NCBI RefSeq assembly: GCF_001428255.1
Contig: NZ_LMRW01000007.1
Span: 1 to 64,000 of the forward strand
DNA length: 64,000 nucleotides
Direction of reading: 5' to 3'
Source: Agromyces sp. Soil535
GTDB taxonomy: Bacteria; Actinomycetota; Actinomycetes; Actinomycetales; Microbacteriaceae
Every line of letters starts with the position of its first letter. Positions within the stretch are counted from its first letter, which is position 1. The notes under the pieces are model-generated. The model was given only the letters and a program-made list of their open reading frames with translations. It was not told the DNA's origin and made no database searches. The translations under genes were made by a program, and so were the position numbers. Below, in pieces: positions 34,550-42,656 of the stretch.

Positions 34550-35899
34550 CTACGCCGGGGGCGTCGCGGCATCCGGGGCCGGACCGTCGCCCCGCGTCGC
34601 GGCATCCGATGCGGGACCGTCGTCCGTCACCACGGCCGGCATGACCTCCCGGGCGGTGTCGGCCGGGTCGGCCTGCGCGCGGCTGAGGAGGACGAACGGC
34701 GCGGCGATCGCGGTGATCACGCCGCTCCAGAGCATGGATCCGCTGTAGCCGCCGAGGTCTGCCGAGCGGCCCAGGATGGGCTGGAACACCGCGCCGCCTG
34801 CGCTGCCCAGGAGCGAGTCGAAGGACAGCACGGTCGCTCGCTGCTTCGACGGGATCATGTCGTTGAGGTACGCGCGATGCACCGGGTCGTCGATCGACGA
34901 CGCAATGCCCCAGACGGCGAGCAGCACGATGGCCACCCAGAAGTTGGTCGTGAACGCGAGCGCGACGAGGACCACCGCGCTCGACACCGTCGCAAGCAGG
35001 ATGGCGGACGTGCGCTTGCGGAAGAGCCGCCGCGCGTACGGCGCGAGCACCCCGCCCACGATGCCCGCCCCCGAGAGGATGGCGGCCGCAAGCCCTGCGA
35101 TCGAGTACGCACCCTCGTCGCCCCAGAGCTCGAGGAGGTACGGCTGGAGGGCGTAGAAGACGTAGATGCCGACGCCGGCTGTGAACGGGGTGGCGAGCAT
35201 GAGCCATCGCACGGGCGGGTTGCCGAGGCCGTAGCGGACCGACGCCCGCAACACGTTGCCGGTCGCCTTCAGCGGCCCCACGCCTCGCTCGGGCGTGAAC
35301 CCGAGGTCGCGCATGAGCAGGGCGGCGACGATGAACATGAGCGCGAGCACGCCCCCGCGGATGAGGAAGGGCACGCCGAGGTTGGTGAGCTGCGCCACGA
35401 CGCCGCCGAGCACGGACCCCGCAAGCATCGCCACGCTTCCCACGATCATGGCACGTCCGAAGACGGTCTCGAGGCTGCCGCGGTACCCGGTGGCGTGGAG
35501 CGCGTCGACGAGCCAGGCGTCGACCGCGCCGGAGAAGAACGTGAACCCGAGCCCGAGCAGCACCGACACGATCGCCCACGCCCAGAACGGCGACTCCCAC
35601 ACCCAGAGCAGCCAGTACATCACGGTGGTCACCGCAAGCGTGATGGTGCCGAGCAGGTAGGAGGCACGTCGCCCGAGCGTGTCGGCGACCACGCCCGTCG
35701 GGATCTCGAAGATGAACATGCCGGCGCTGAAGAACGCGTTCGCGGCGAACGCCTCGAGGTTGGTGAGGCCCGCGTCGAGCAGGAACAGCGTGTTGATGCC
35801 CCAGATGAAGGAGGCAGCGAGGGTGTTGCCGAGCATGAGCGTGTAGTACACCGCCTGCACGCTCTGCGGGGTCGGAGCACGTCGCGCCGCGGCGTTCAC
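34550..35899 (-). CDS. MFS transporter (12-helix)
   Basis: The 449-residue protein has 12 hydrophobic segments and an MFS motif A-like loop FEIPTGVVADTLGRRASYLLG. It has no strong drug-exporter motif C. The last 25 residues are a duplicated low-complexity stretch (DGPASDAATRG, DGPAPDAATPP), encoded by a direct repeat near 34555-34610. The N-terminus TLMLGNTLAASFIWGINTLFLLDAG resembles unassigned MFS proteins. Substrate unknown. Confidence 0.85.
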   Translation of the reverse strand: MNAAARRAPTPQSVQAVYYTLMLGNTLAASFIWGINTLFLLDAGLTNLEAFAANAFFSAGMFIFEIPTGVVADTLGRRASYLLGTITLAVTTVMYWLLWVWESPFWAWAIVSVLLGLGFTFFSGAVDAWLVDALHATGYRGSLETVFGRAMIVGSVAMLAGSVLGGVVAQLTNLGVPFLIRGGVLALMFIVAALLMRDLGFTPERGVGPLKATGNVLRASVRYGLGNPPVRWLMLATPFTAGVGIYVFYALQPYLLELWGDEGAYSIAGLAAAILSGAGIVGGVLAPYARRLFRKRTSAILLATVSSAVVLVALAFTTNFWVAIVLLAVWGIASSIDDPVHRAYLNDMIPSKQRATVLSFDSLLGSAGGAVFQPILGRSADLGGYSGSMLWSGVITAIAAPFVLLSRAQADPADTAREVMPAVVTDDGPASDAATRGDGPAPDAATPPA

Positions 35900-36019
35900 G
35901 AGGACCTCCGAGATTGCGTCACCCGATCATCTTGCTCCCGCGCACGCCGCCAGCCAAGGGTGGATGACGGTGTGGCGCGGTGCGTTGACCCGGGGTGGCC
36001 CCGCCGATACTCTCCGGGC

Positions 36020-36406
36020 ATGGTGCGCTTCCTCATCCGCGTGGCGGTCTTCGTCGGCTCCGCCGCGCTCGGCCTGTTCCTCGCGTCGCTGCTCATACCC
36101 GGGTTCCATGTCCACCTTGCGGGTTTCCTCGTCGCGATCCTGGTCTTCGCGATCGCGCAGGCATTGATCGAGTGGCTGGTCGAGCGGATCTTCCATCGAT
36201 CGTCGCCCACCGTCGCGGGCATCGCGGGACTGCTCTCCACGTTCCTCGCGCTGTGGATCGCGACGCTCTTCACTGACGGCCTCAGCTTCGACGACGTCGG
36301 CGCCTGGATCCTCGCCGCGGTCGTCGTCTGGCTCACGACGGCGCTGCTCGGCTGGCTCGCAGCGAGGTTCCTGCTGCGGCCTCGGGGGGCCGAGCAGCAG
36401 CGCTGA
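36020..36406 (+). CDS. Phage-holin-4-like small membrane protein
   Basis: The 128-residue protein has four hydrophobic segments and the pattern of the superfamily IV holin-like (DUF/Phage_holin_4_2) proteins: LIRVAVFVGSAALGLFLASLLIPGFHV and ILVFAIAQALIEWLVERIFHRSSP. Despite the family name, such proteins are widespread in chromosomes with no phage nearby, and none is seen here. It converges on the SulP gene. Confidence 0.75.
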   Translation: MVRFLIRVAVFVGSAALGLFLASLLIPGFHVHLAGFLVAILVFAIAQALIEWLVERIFHRSSPTVAGIAGLLSTFLALWIATLFTDGLSFDDVGAWILAAVVVWLTTALLGWLAARFLLRPRGAEQQR

Positions 36407-36482
36407 CGCCCCAGCGGCTCAGTGCATGTCGTCCTGGCCGGTGACGCGCGTGGCGAGGCCGACCCGTTGGGGTGACGGCGGG

Positions 36483-38192
36483 TCACTGTCGCTGGCGCAC
36501 CCACTCCAACGCGTCTCGGTGCGCGCGGCGCACCGCCTCGCCGATCCACTCCGAACTCCGGTAGAGGCGCTCGGGACCGAGGCGTTCGAGCAGGCCGCCG
36601 GCCCCGAGCTGGTCGCGGACCCGATCGCTGGCGACCACGAGCCAGAGTGTGGAGTCGTGCTCTTCCAGGTCGTCGAGGTACCGGCCGAGCACCGCGATGG
36701 ACGACAACCCGAGCTCGTCGATCCCGCGAAGTCGGAGGATGACGACGGATCCCCGGGAGTCGGCCCCCACCTTCGGCAACTGCGCCTCGAAGACGGGAGC
36801 GCTCGCATAGAACAGGCTGCCGTAGGGCTGCAGCACCACGACGTCGTGGGGCGGCAACGTGTGCACCGGGTCGACCTCGCGCATCCGACTGTCTCCATGG
36901 AACTCGAGCTGGCGGACGCGGAGGCGGTTGGATTGCTGGGCGACGAACAGGATGATGCCGAGGCCCACCCCCACGAGCACCGCGAACTGCAGCGGGATGA
37001 TGAGCGTGAGCACGAACGTGACCGCCATGATGGCCGTCTGCAGCGGGCCCGTCTTCGCAACCGACAGCACCCGCGCAGGCTTGACGGCCTGCACGCCGAC
37101 GACGATGAGCAGCCCGGCGAGCGCGGGCATCGCGACGAGGGAGACCACACCGGACGCGACGAGGATGACCAACGCCATGACCGCGGCCGCGATGAACAGG
37201 GCGAGGCGGGTCCGTGCGCCGGCTGCGACGATGAGCGCCGAGGCCGACATCGAGCCGCCGACCGGCATGCCCCTGAACACTCCGGCGGCGATGCTGCCGA
37301 CGCCCTGGCCGATGAAGTTGCGGTCGGAGTTCGCCGGTTTCCCGTCGGCGTTCGGAACGCCGCCCGCCACGGCGGCGCCCTGCACGAGGCCCACGAACGC
37401 GAGCGAGAGCGCCGGCAGCGCAAGGTACGTGATGTCGCCGATGCTCGGGAGCACCGGAGCCGGAAGGCCCGTCGGCACGTCGGCGACATCGCCGACGGTC
37501 AGCACATCCCAGTCGAACACGAAGGTGAAGAGGGCGGCGAGCGCCGAACCCACGGCTATCGCGACCACGAGGCCGAGCGAGCGCAGCGGCGTTCGCGTGA
37601 GCACCACGATGAGCGCGATCGTGACCAGTCCGACGATCACCGTCGGCAGGTCGAACAGCCAGAAGTGCGCGAACGTGTCGACCGCCCTGAAGAGCCGGTT
37701 CGCCCCTTGGCCGGCGTACCCGGTCAGATTCGTGAGCTGTCCGAGCACGATGTTGACTCCGACCGCCGTGACGAACCCCACCATGACGGCAGTCGGCACG
37801 AAGCGCAGCATCCGGCCGCCCCCGAGGACGCCCGCGATGATCATGAAGACGCCGGTGAGCATGGCGAGCGTGTACAGCGCGCGATCGGGGTCGGGCAGAG
37901 TGCCGAGGTCGGTGTCGGCGACGATGAGCGCCATCGCGCCCGTCGCCTGTACGGCCATGAACGAGCTGCTGGTGAACAGCGCGGCTCCCGCCATCCCGAA
38001 CAGGAAGGCGTAGATGCCTCCGACCGGGTTGACCCCGGCGAGCAGTCCGATCGCGAGCCCGTCGGGAACGCTCTCGACGCCGAGCACGACGCCCGCGAGC
38101 GCGTCCTTCCCGAGCGTCTCCCGGCGGAATACCCCGCGGACGCGGCGCAACCTCGCGGCGAACCACGATTCGCGGGGCGCGGCGACTCCCAT
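36483..38192 (-). CDS. SulP-family anion transporter with STAS domain
   Basis: The 569-residue protein has the SulP core (VVLGVESVPDGLAIGLLAGVNPVGGIYAFLFG, GFVTAVGVNIVLGQL, GMPVGGSMSASALIVAAGARTRLA), with about 12-14 membrane segments. A C-terminal STAS domain starts near PHDVVVLQPYGSLFYASAPVFEAQLPK and contains RLRGIDELGLSSIAVLGRYLDDL. It would move sulfate, bicarbonate or another oxyanion. ATG is clear. The GlcD-like oxidase gene lies 10 bp upstream on the same strand, so the two may be one transcript. Confidence 0.92.
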   Translation of the reverse strand: MGVAAPRESWFAARLRRVRGVFRRETLGKDALAGVVLGVESVPDGLAIGLLAGVNPVGGIYAFLFGMAGAALFTSSSFMAVQATGAMALIVADTDLGTLPDPDRALYTLAMLTGVFMIIAGVLGGGRMLRFVPTAVMVGFVTAVGVNIVLGQLTNLTGYAGQGANRLFRAVDTFAHFWLFDLPTVIVGLVTIALIVVLTRTPLRSLGLVVAIAVGSALAALFTFVFDWDVLTVGDVADVPTGLPAPVLPSIGDITYLALPALSLAFVGLVQGAAVAGGVPNADGKPANSDRNFIGQGVGSIAAGVFRGMPVGGSMSASALIVAAGARTRLALFIAAAVMALVILVASGVVSLVAMPALAGLLIVVGVQAVKPARVLSVAKTGPLQTAIMAVTFVLTLIIPLQFAVLVGVGLGIILFVAQQSNRLRVRQLEFHGDSRMREVDPVHTLPPHDVVVLQPYGSLFYASAPVFEAQLPKVGADSRGSVVILRLRGIDELGLSSIAVLGRYLDDLEEHDSTLWLVVASDRVRDQLGAGGLLERLGPERLYRSSEWIGEAVRRAHRDALEWVRQRQ

Positions 38193-38202
38193 GGACCGAA
38201 CC

Positions 38203-39606
38203 CTACTCGGGGAACGCCTTGCCCGGATTCAGCGTGCCGAGCGGGTCGAGCGCACGCTTCACCGCGGCGTGCAACGCGATGACCCGCTCCCCGAGCTCCT
38301 CGCGCGCGCCCGGCAGCTTCAGGAGCCCGACGCCGTGCTCGCCCGTCACCGTGCCGCCGAGCGCGCGGCAGTCGTCGACGATGCGGGCGAACGCGAGCTT
38401 CGCGCGGTCCTTCGCCGCGTCGTCGCCCTCGGGCGCGATGATCAGCGGGTGCAGGTTGCCGTCGCCCGCGTGGGCGATGTTCGCGATCAGCACGTCGTGC
38501 TCGGCCGCTGTCGCCTGGATGCGCGAGAGCATCTCGGGCACCGCGCGGCGCGGCACGCAGATGTCCTCGGTGAGCACCGGACCGAGTCGCTCGAGCGCGG
38601 GGTAGGCGAGCCGGCGGGCGAGGAACAGCCGATCGGCGTCGGCTCCGTCGGCGGCCTGTGCGACTGAGATCGCGCCGGCCTCCGCCATGATGCGGGCCAC
38701 GGATGCGGCGAGCGCCTCGCCCGTTGCTCCGACTTCGTCGACCTTGGCGAGCAGCATCGTGTCGACGCCGTGTGGGAGCCCCAGCGACTGCCACGCGTCG
38801 ACCGCCTCGACGCACGTGCGGTCGATGAGCTCGAGCGCGGCGGGCACGATGCCCGCCGCCGTGATCTCCGCGACGGCGACCCCTGCCGCCCGCAGGGACC
38901 CGAACGAACCGACCACCGCTCGCTCGTCGCGACCGCCGAGCGGCAGCAGCCGGAGCGTGACCTCGGTGACGATGCCGAGCGTGCCCTCCGACCCGACCAT
39001 GAGCGCGGTGAGGTCGTACCCGGTGACGCCCTTCGCCGTGCGGCGGCCGAGCGCCACCACGTCGCCGTCGGCGAGCACCACCCGCATCCCGAGCACGTAG
39101 TCGCCGGTCACGCCGTACTTCACACAGCAGATACCGCCCGCATTCGTCGCGACGTTGCCGCCGATCGTCGAGATGCGGTAGCTCGCCGGATCCGGCGGGT
39201 ACCAGAGGCCGTGCGCGGCGACCGCTTCGCGGAGCGTGTCGTTGATCACGCCCGCTTCGGCGACGACGTACCGCTCGTCGGCGTTCACCTCGACGATGCT
39301 GGTCATCCGCTCGAGCGAGACCACGATGCTGCGGGCCATCGCGTTCGCGCCGCCCGACAGTCCGGTGCCCGCCCCACGCGGCACGACATGCAGGCCGGAT
39401 GCCGCCGCGAGGCGCACCACGGCCGACACGTCCTCCTCGCGCTCGGCGAGCACCACCGCGAGCGGCGGCTCGAACGGGGCCCACTCGGCGTCGTCGTGCG
39501 CGTAGGCGTCGAGCGACGCGGCATCCGTGAGCACCTGGTCGGGCCGGAGCATCCGCCGCAGGTCTGCGACGACGGCGCCGGGGCCGACGGCGTTGGCTGC
39601 GGTCAT
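38203..39606 (-). CDS. FAD-binding oxidase/dehydrogenase, glycolate oxidase GlcD type
   Basis: The 467-residue protein has the FAD_binding_4 domain (VVPRGAGTGLSGGANA, NVATNAGGICCVKYGVTGDYVLGM, VTGYDLTALMVGSEGTLGIVTEVTLRL) and the FAD-oxidase C domain with the NIAHAGDGNLHPLI metal site and GTVTGEHGVGLLK. These are typical of D-lactate/glycolate dehydrogenases. ATG 39606 gives MTAANAVGPG, the usual length. No iron-sulfur partner gene is adjacent, so the electron acceptor is unclear. Confidence 0.92.
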   Translation of the reverse strand: MTAANAVGPGAVVADLRRMLRPDQVLTDAASLDAYAHDDAEWAPFEPPLAVVLAEREEDVSAVVRLAAASGLHVVPRGAGTGLSGGANAMARSIVVSLERMTSIVEVNADERYVVAEAGVINDTLREAVAAHGLWYPPDPASYRISTIGGNVATNAGGICCVKYGVTGDYVLGMRVVLADGDVVALGRRTAKGVTGYDLTALMVGSEGTLGIVTEVTLRLLPLGGRDERAVVGSFGSLRAAGVAVAEITAAGIVPAALELIDRTCVEAVDAWQSLGLPHGVDTMLLAKVDEVGATGEALAASVARIMAEAGAISVAQAADGADADRLFLARRLAYPALERLGPVLTEDICVPRRAVPEMLSRIQATAAEHDVLIANIAHAGDGNLHPLIIAPEGDDAAKDRAKLAFARIVDDCRALGGTVTGEHGVGLLKLPGAREELGERVIALHAAVKRALDPLGTLNPGKAFPE

Positions 39607-39643
39607 GCGGATGCTCCTCGCTTCGGCGGCCGACGGATGCGAC

Positions 39644-40009
39644 TCACCCTGTGCTCTGCGCGTGGAGCTTCGATCGCCAGTCGGGCGGCACGAGGCCACG
39701 CGGTGCCGGCGAGCCCTGCCCGATGGGGCGGCTGGCGGGCGCAGCGAGCGGCGGTCCCGCCACGGACTGCCCCGCCGCATAGTCCCAGAACCAGTCCTCG
39801 CCGGGCTCGAACGACTGCGCGATCGGATGCCCCTCCTCGTGTGCGTGGCGCGAGGCGTGCTGCTCGGGCGAGCTGTCGCAGCACCCGACGTGCCCGCACT
39901 GGGCGCAGCGACGCAGGTGCAGCCACCATCCGCCGGCGGCGAGGCACTCGACGCACCCCTCGCTCGACGGCGGCACGTCGGGATCGATGGCCGGGGTCTC
40001 GTCGGTCAT
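39644..40009 (-). CDS. UBP-type zinc-finger protein
   Basis: The 121-residue protein carries a UBP (ubiquitin-specific-protease) zinc finger: CVECLAAGGWWLHLRRCAQCGHVGCCDSSPEQHASRHAHEEGHPIAQSF, with the right Cys and His spacing for two or three zinc ions. The usual aromatic continuation (EPGEDWFWDY) is present. A Pro-rich tail follows. Bacterial copies are stand-alone and occur in actinobacteria that lack a clear ubiquitin system, so the ligand is unknown. The start is ATG 40009. Confidence 0.85.
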   Translation of the reverse strand: MTDETPAIDPDVPPSSEGCVECLAAGGWWLHLRRCAQCGHVGCCDSSPEQHASRHAHEEGHPIAQSFEPGEDWFWDYAAGQSVAGPPLAAPASRPIGQGSPAPRGLVPPDWRSKLHAQSTG

Positions 40010-40113
40010 GCGAGCGAGCTTAGCCGCGCGTGACGACCGTGTCCTCTCGTCCTGACACGACGCCCGGGTGTAGCTTGTGGCCAGCACCACGACCGAGCAT
40101 CGGAGGTTCGCGC

Positions 40114-40392
40114 ATGGAGGGTTTCTGGAATCTGTTCTGGTGGTTCTTCTGGGCGTTCGCCTTCGTCGCGTACCTGATCGTGCTGTTCTCGATCCTGGTT
40201 GACATCTTCCGCGACCACACGCTGAACGGCTGGCTGAAGGCGGTCTGGATCCTCTTCCTCGTCTTCGTCCCGTTCATCACCGGGCTCGTCTACATCATCG
40301 CCCGAGGGGAGGGCATGGCGGAGCGGATGGGCGGCGGCAGCGGCGGGCAAGCGCTGCACACCGCGCAGGACGACTATTACGGCAACAGGTAG
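40114..40392 (+). CDS. Small membrane protein, phospholipase-D-nuclease N-terminal (PLDc_N) type
   Basis: The 92-residue protein has two membrane helices (LFWWFFWAFAFVAYLIVLFSILVDIF and WLKAVWILFLVFVPFITGLVYIIARG) separated by a DHTLNGW loop. This is the PLDc_N pattern found in cardiolipin synthases and in many stand-alone actinobacterial proteins. It ends in a short basic/Gly tail (GMAERMGGGSGGQALH). Function of the stand-alone form is unknown. Confidence 0.85.
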   Translation: MEGFWNLFWWFFWAFAFVAYLIVLFSILVDIFRDHTLNGWLKAVWILFLVFVPFITGLVYIIARGEGMAERMGGGSGGQALHTAQDDYYGNR

Positions 40393-40410
40393 GGAGACCC
40401 GGATTCCGCG

Positions 40411-40926
40411 TCAGAACCGCCGAGCGAACGGCAGCGGCCTTCGCATGCGGATCAGCAGCACGATCGGGATGAGCACGTACGGCAGGTTGAACGCCAGGAA
40501 TTTCACGGGGTTCGGCGTGACCCACTCGGGCTCGCCGACGAACTCCACCCCGAACACGATGATGCCCGTGATCGTCGCGATCATCGTGGCGTGGATCACG
40601 CTCGGCAGCTGGATCCAGTTCCAGCCCCTCACGAGCGAGATCACGAGCAGCACGGAGAAGACGGGGTAGACGAACGCCGACAGGCCGGTGACGAAGCGCA
40701 TCCACACGGGCGGGTCCATGAACAGCGGATCGGCGTCGTGCGCGTACCACCAGTTGGCGTTCACGAGGAAGTTCGGCGACGGCTGCGAGAAGTCCACGCC
40801 GAGCGTCGGCAGCATGTCGCTGATCATGCTCGTCACGGTGAACAGCGAGAACACCACGATGAAGAACCAGTCGAACGGGCGGTCGCGAAGGCGCAGGTTC
40901 GAGGCGAGATCCGGTGCAGCCGTCAT
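40411..40926 (-). CDS. EXPERA/emopamil-binding-family membrane protein
   Basis: The 171-residue protein has four hydrophobic segments and the EXPERA pattern: RPFDWFFIVVFSLFTVTSMISDMLPTLG, then NANWWYAHDADPLFMDPPVWMRFVTGLSAFVYPVFSVLLVISLVRGWNWIQLPSVIHATMIA and PVKFLAFNLPYVLIPIVLL. The family is best known from eukaryotic sterol isomerase EBP and TM6SF2. Actinobacterial members have unknown substrates. ATG 40926 is chosen. The call is by eye and should be confirmed. Confidence 0.65.
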   Translation of the reverse strand: MTAAPDLASNLRLRDRPFDWFFIVVFSLFTVTSMISDMLPTLGVDFSQPSPNFLVNANWWYAHDADPLFMDPPVWMRFVTGLSAFVYPVFSVLLVISLVRGWNWIQLPSVIHATMIATITGIIVFGVEFVGEPEWVTPNPVKFLAFNLPYVLIPIVLLIRMRRPLPFARRF

Positions 40927-40958
40927 GGGTCGAGAGCGTAGATGAAATGCATCGCACG

Positions 40959-40985
40959 TGTCGATGCCCGCCACCCGAGCGCGTC
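40959..40985 (+). promoter_or_regulatory. Candidate ECF42 promoter for DGPF-sigma module 2
   Basis: TGTCGA (40959-40964), 17 nt, then CGTC (40982-40985), about 50 bp before the DGPF ATG. This is the same layout as the two promoters at 26259-26285 and 26312-26338. Confidence 0.72.
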
Positions 40986-41033
40986 GATATGGTGACGGCA
41001 TGATCCACGTGCCGCGCACGAGAGGATGACGAC

Positions 41034-41366
41034 ATGTCGAAGTACCTGATCCTGATCTTCCAGGACGAGTCAGCAGCGCAGTCCGCAGGGGAGACCGTGA
41101 ACCCCGCCTACCGCGAGTTCATGGATCGCCACGCGAGTGCACTGCTCGGCGGTGTCGCGCTCGAGTCGCCCGCCACCGGCACCTCCATTCGTCGCGACGA
41201 CGATGGCGGGGTCAGTGTGACCGACGGCCTCTTCGCCGAGTCGAAGGAGGTGGTCGGCGGGTACTTCCTGATCGAGGCGGCCGACCTCGACGCAGCGCTC
41301 GAGATCGCCAAGGATGTTCCGGCGGGAGCGGGCGTCGAGGTACGGCCGGTGCGGCTGGCGAGCTGA
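41034..41366 (+). CDS. DGPF/YCII-domain protein of ECF42 module 2
   Basis: The 110-residue protein has the YCII fold (MSKYLILIFQDES, GGYFLIEAADLDAALEIAK) and a changed motif, DGLFAESKEVVGGY, in place of DGPF. It is translationally coupled to the sigma factor (TGATG overlap) and follows an ECF42-like promoter. It is the counterpart of the protein at 25855-26208. Confidence 0.88.
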   Translation: MSKYLILIFQDESAAQSAGETVNPAYREFMDRHASALLGGVALESPATGTSIRRDDDGGVSVTDGLFAESKEVVGGYFLIEAADLDAALEIAKDVPAGAGVEVRPVRLAS

Positions 41367-42640
41367 TGCCCGAGGGCGCCAGCCCGAAGGCAGCCTCCGC
41401 CGAGGTCGCCGCCGCTGTCGCGGAGGCCCACCGGCGCGAGTGGGCCTTCGTGCTGGCGGCCACCGTGCGCGTCGCCGGCGACATCGACACCGCCGAGGAG
41501 GCCGTGCAGGACGCGTACGCGAGTGCGCTCGCCACATGGGGAGCCCGCGGCATCCCGTCGAATCCCGGTGCGTGGCTCACGACCGCTGCTCGCCGACGCG
41601 CGCTCGACCTGCTGCGCCGCGAGGCGACCGCCCGCCGTGCGCTGCCGAAGCTCGTCGAGCCCGAACCCCCGCCGGTCGACGAGCAGGCGGACGCCGCTGC
41701 GGCGATCCCCGACGACCGGCTCGCCCTGATCTTCACGTGCTGCCACCCGGCCCTCGCGGTCGACACGCAGGTCGCGCTCACCCTTCGTCTCCTCTGCGGG
41801 CTGTCGACGGCGGATGTCGCGCGCGCGTTCCTCGTGCCCGAGCCGACGATGGCGGCCCGCATCACCAGGGCGAAGAAGAAGATCGCGACGGCGGGGATCC
41901 CGTACCGAGTGCCCGACGCCCGGGAGCTCGGCCCACGACTCGACGGGGTGCTCTCGGTCGTGCATCTCGTCTACACGACCGGGCACACCGCGCCATTCGG
42001 GGCGGACCTCATGCCCCGCGATCTCGCGGAGCGCGGCCACGAACTCGCCCGCCTCCTGCGTGCGCTGCTTCCGGACGACCCGGATGTCGCGGGATTGCTC
42101 GCGCTCGTCGTGCTCACCGAGGCGCGACGTGACGCTCGAGTGGACACCGCGGGCGACCTCGTGCTCATGGAGGATCAGGACCGCTCGCGCTGGAATCAGC
42201 GGGGGATCGCGGAGGGCACGACCCTGGTGCGCGAGGCCCTGCGCGCCCGACCACCAGGGCGTTTCGCCCTGATGGCGGCGATTGCAGCGGTGCACGACGA
42301 GAGCCCGTCGTGGTCCGCCACGGACTGGGGCGAGATCCTCGGTCTCTACGACCTGCTGGCCGAGATCTGGGTCTCCCCGGTCGTCCGGCTGAACCGCGCG
42401 ATAGCGCTCGGCTTCGCGGTGGGGCCGGCCGAGGCGCTCGTCGAGCTCGACGATCTTGCGGCCGATCCGCGGCTCGCCCGGTATCCCTACCTCGCCGCGG
42501 CCCGCGCAGACATGCTCCAGCGGCTCGGCCGCTCGCGGGAGGCGCGACTCGCGTACGAGGAGGCGATCATCCTCACGGACAACGCGGCGGAGCAGGACTT
42601 CCTGCGACGGCGCCTCGAGACCATGGACTCGACGAGCTGA
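41366..42640 (+). CDS. ECF42-type RNA polymerase sigma factor, second paralog
   Basis: The 424-residue protein has the ECF core (VAGDIDTAEEAVQDAYASALATW, NPGAWLTTAARRRALDLLRR, FTCCHPALAVDTQVALTLRLLCGLSTADVARAFLVPEPTMAARITRAKKK) and the long helical C-terminal extension (VHLVYTTGHTAPFGADLMPRDLAE, YDLLAEIWVSPVVRLNRAIALGFAVG). Overall length and order match the sigma factor at 24516-25808, but the two are clearly diverged. The ATG overlaps the DGPF stop by 1 bp. Shared promoter form suggests cross-regulation. Confidence 0.92.
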   Translation: MPEGASPKAASAEVAAAVAEAHRREWAFVLAATVRVAGDIDTAEEAVQDAYASALATWGARGIPSNPGAWLTTAARRRALDLLRREATARRALPKLVEPEPPPVDEQADAAAAIPDDRLALIFTCCHPALAVDTQVALTLRLLCGLSTADVARAFLVPEPTMAARITRAKKKIATAGIPYRVPDARELGPRLDGVLSVVHLVYTTGHTAPFGADLMPRDLAERGHELARLLRALLPDDPDVAGLLALVVLTEARRDARVDTAGDLVLMEDQDRSRWNQRGIAEGTTLVREALRARPPGRFALMAAIAAVHDESPSWSATDWGEILGLYDLLAEIWVSPVVRLNRAIALGFAVGPAEALVELDDLAADPRLARYPYLAAARADMLQRLGRSREARLAYEEAIILTDNAAEQDFLRRRLETMDSTS

Positions 42641-42656
42641 TCGACGGCGGAGGACG

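Noticed and set aside
36020..36406. Prophage remnant suggested by a holin-like gene
   Set aside because: No other phage gene is near and the family is common in bacterial chromosomes as membrane proteins of unknown role.
35896..38166. Minus-strand open frame of about 750 codons in the SulP region
   Set aside because: It runs in a wrong frame of the SulP gene, is Arg/Gly/Pro-rich and has no domain; the SulP frame has full family motifs.
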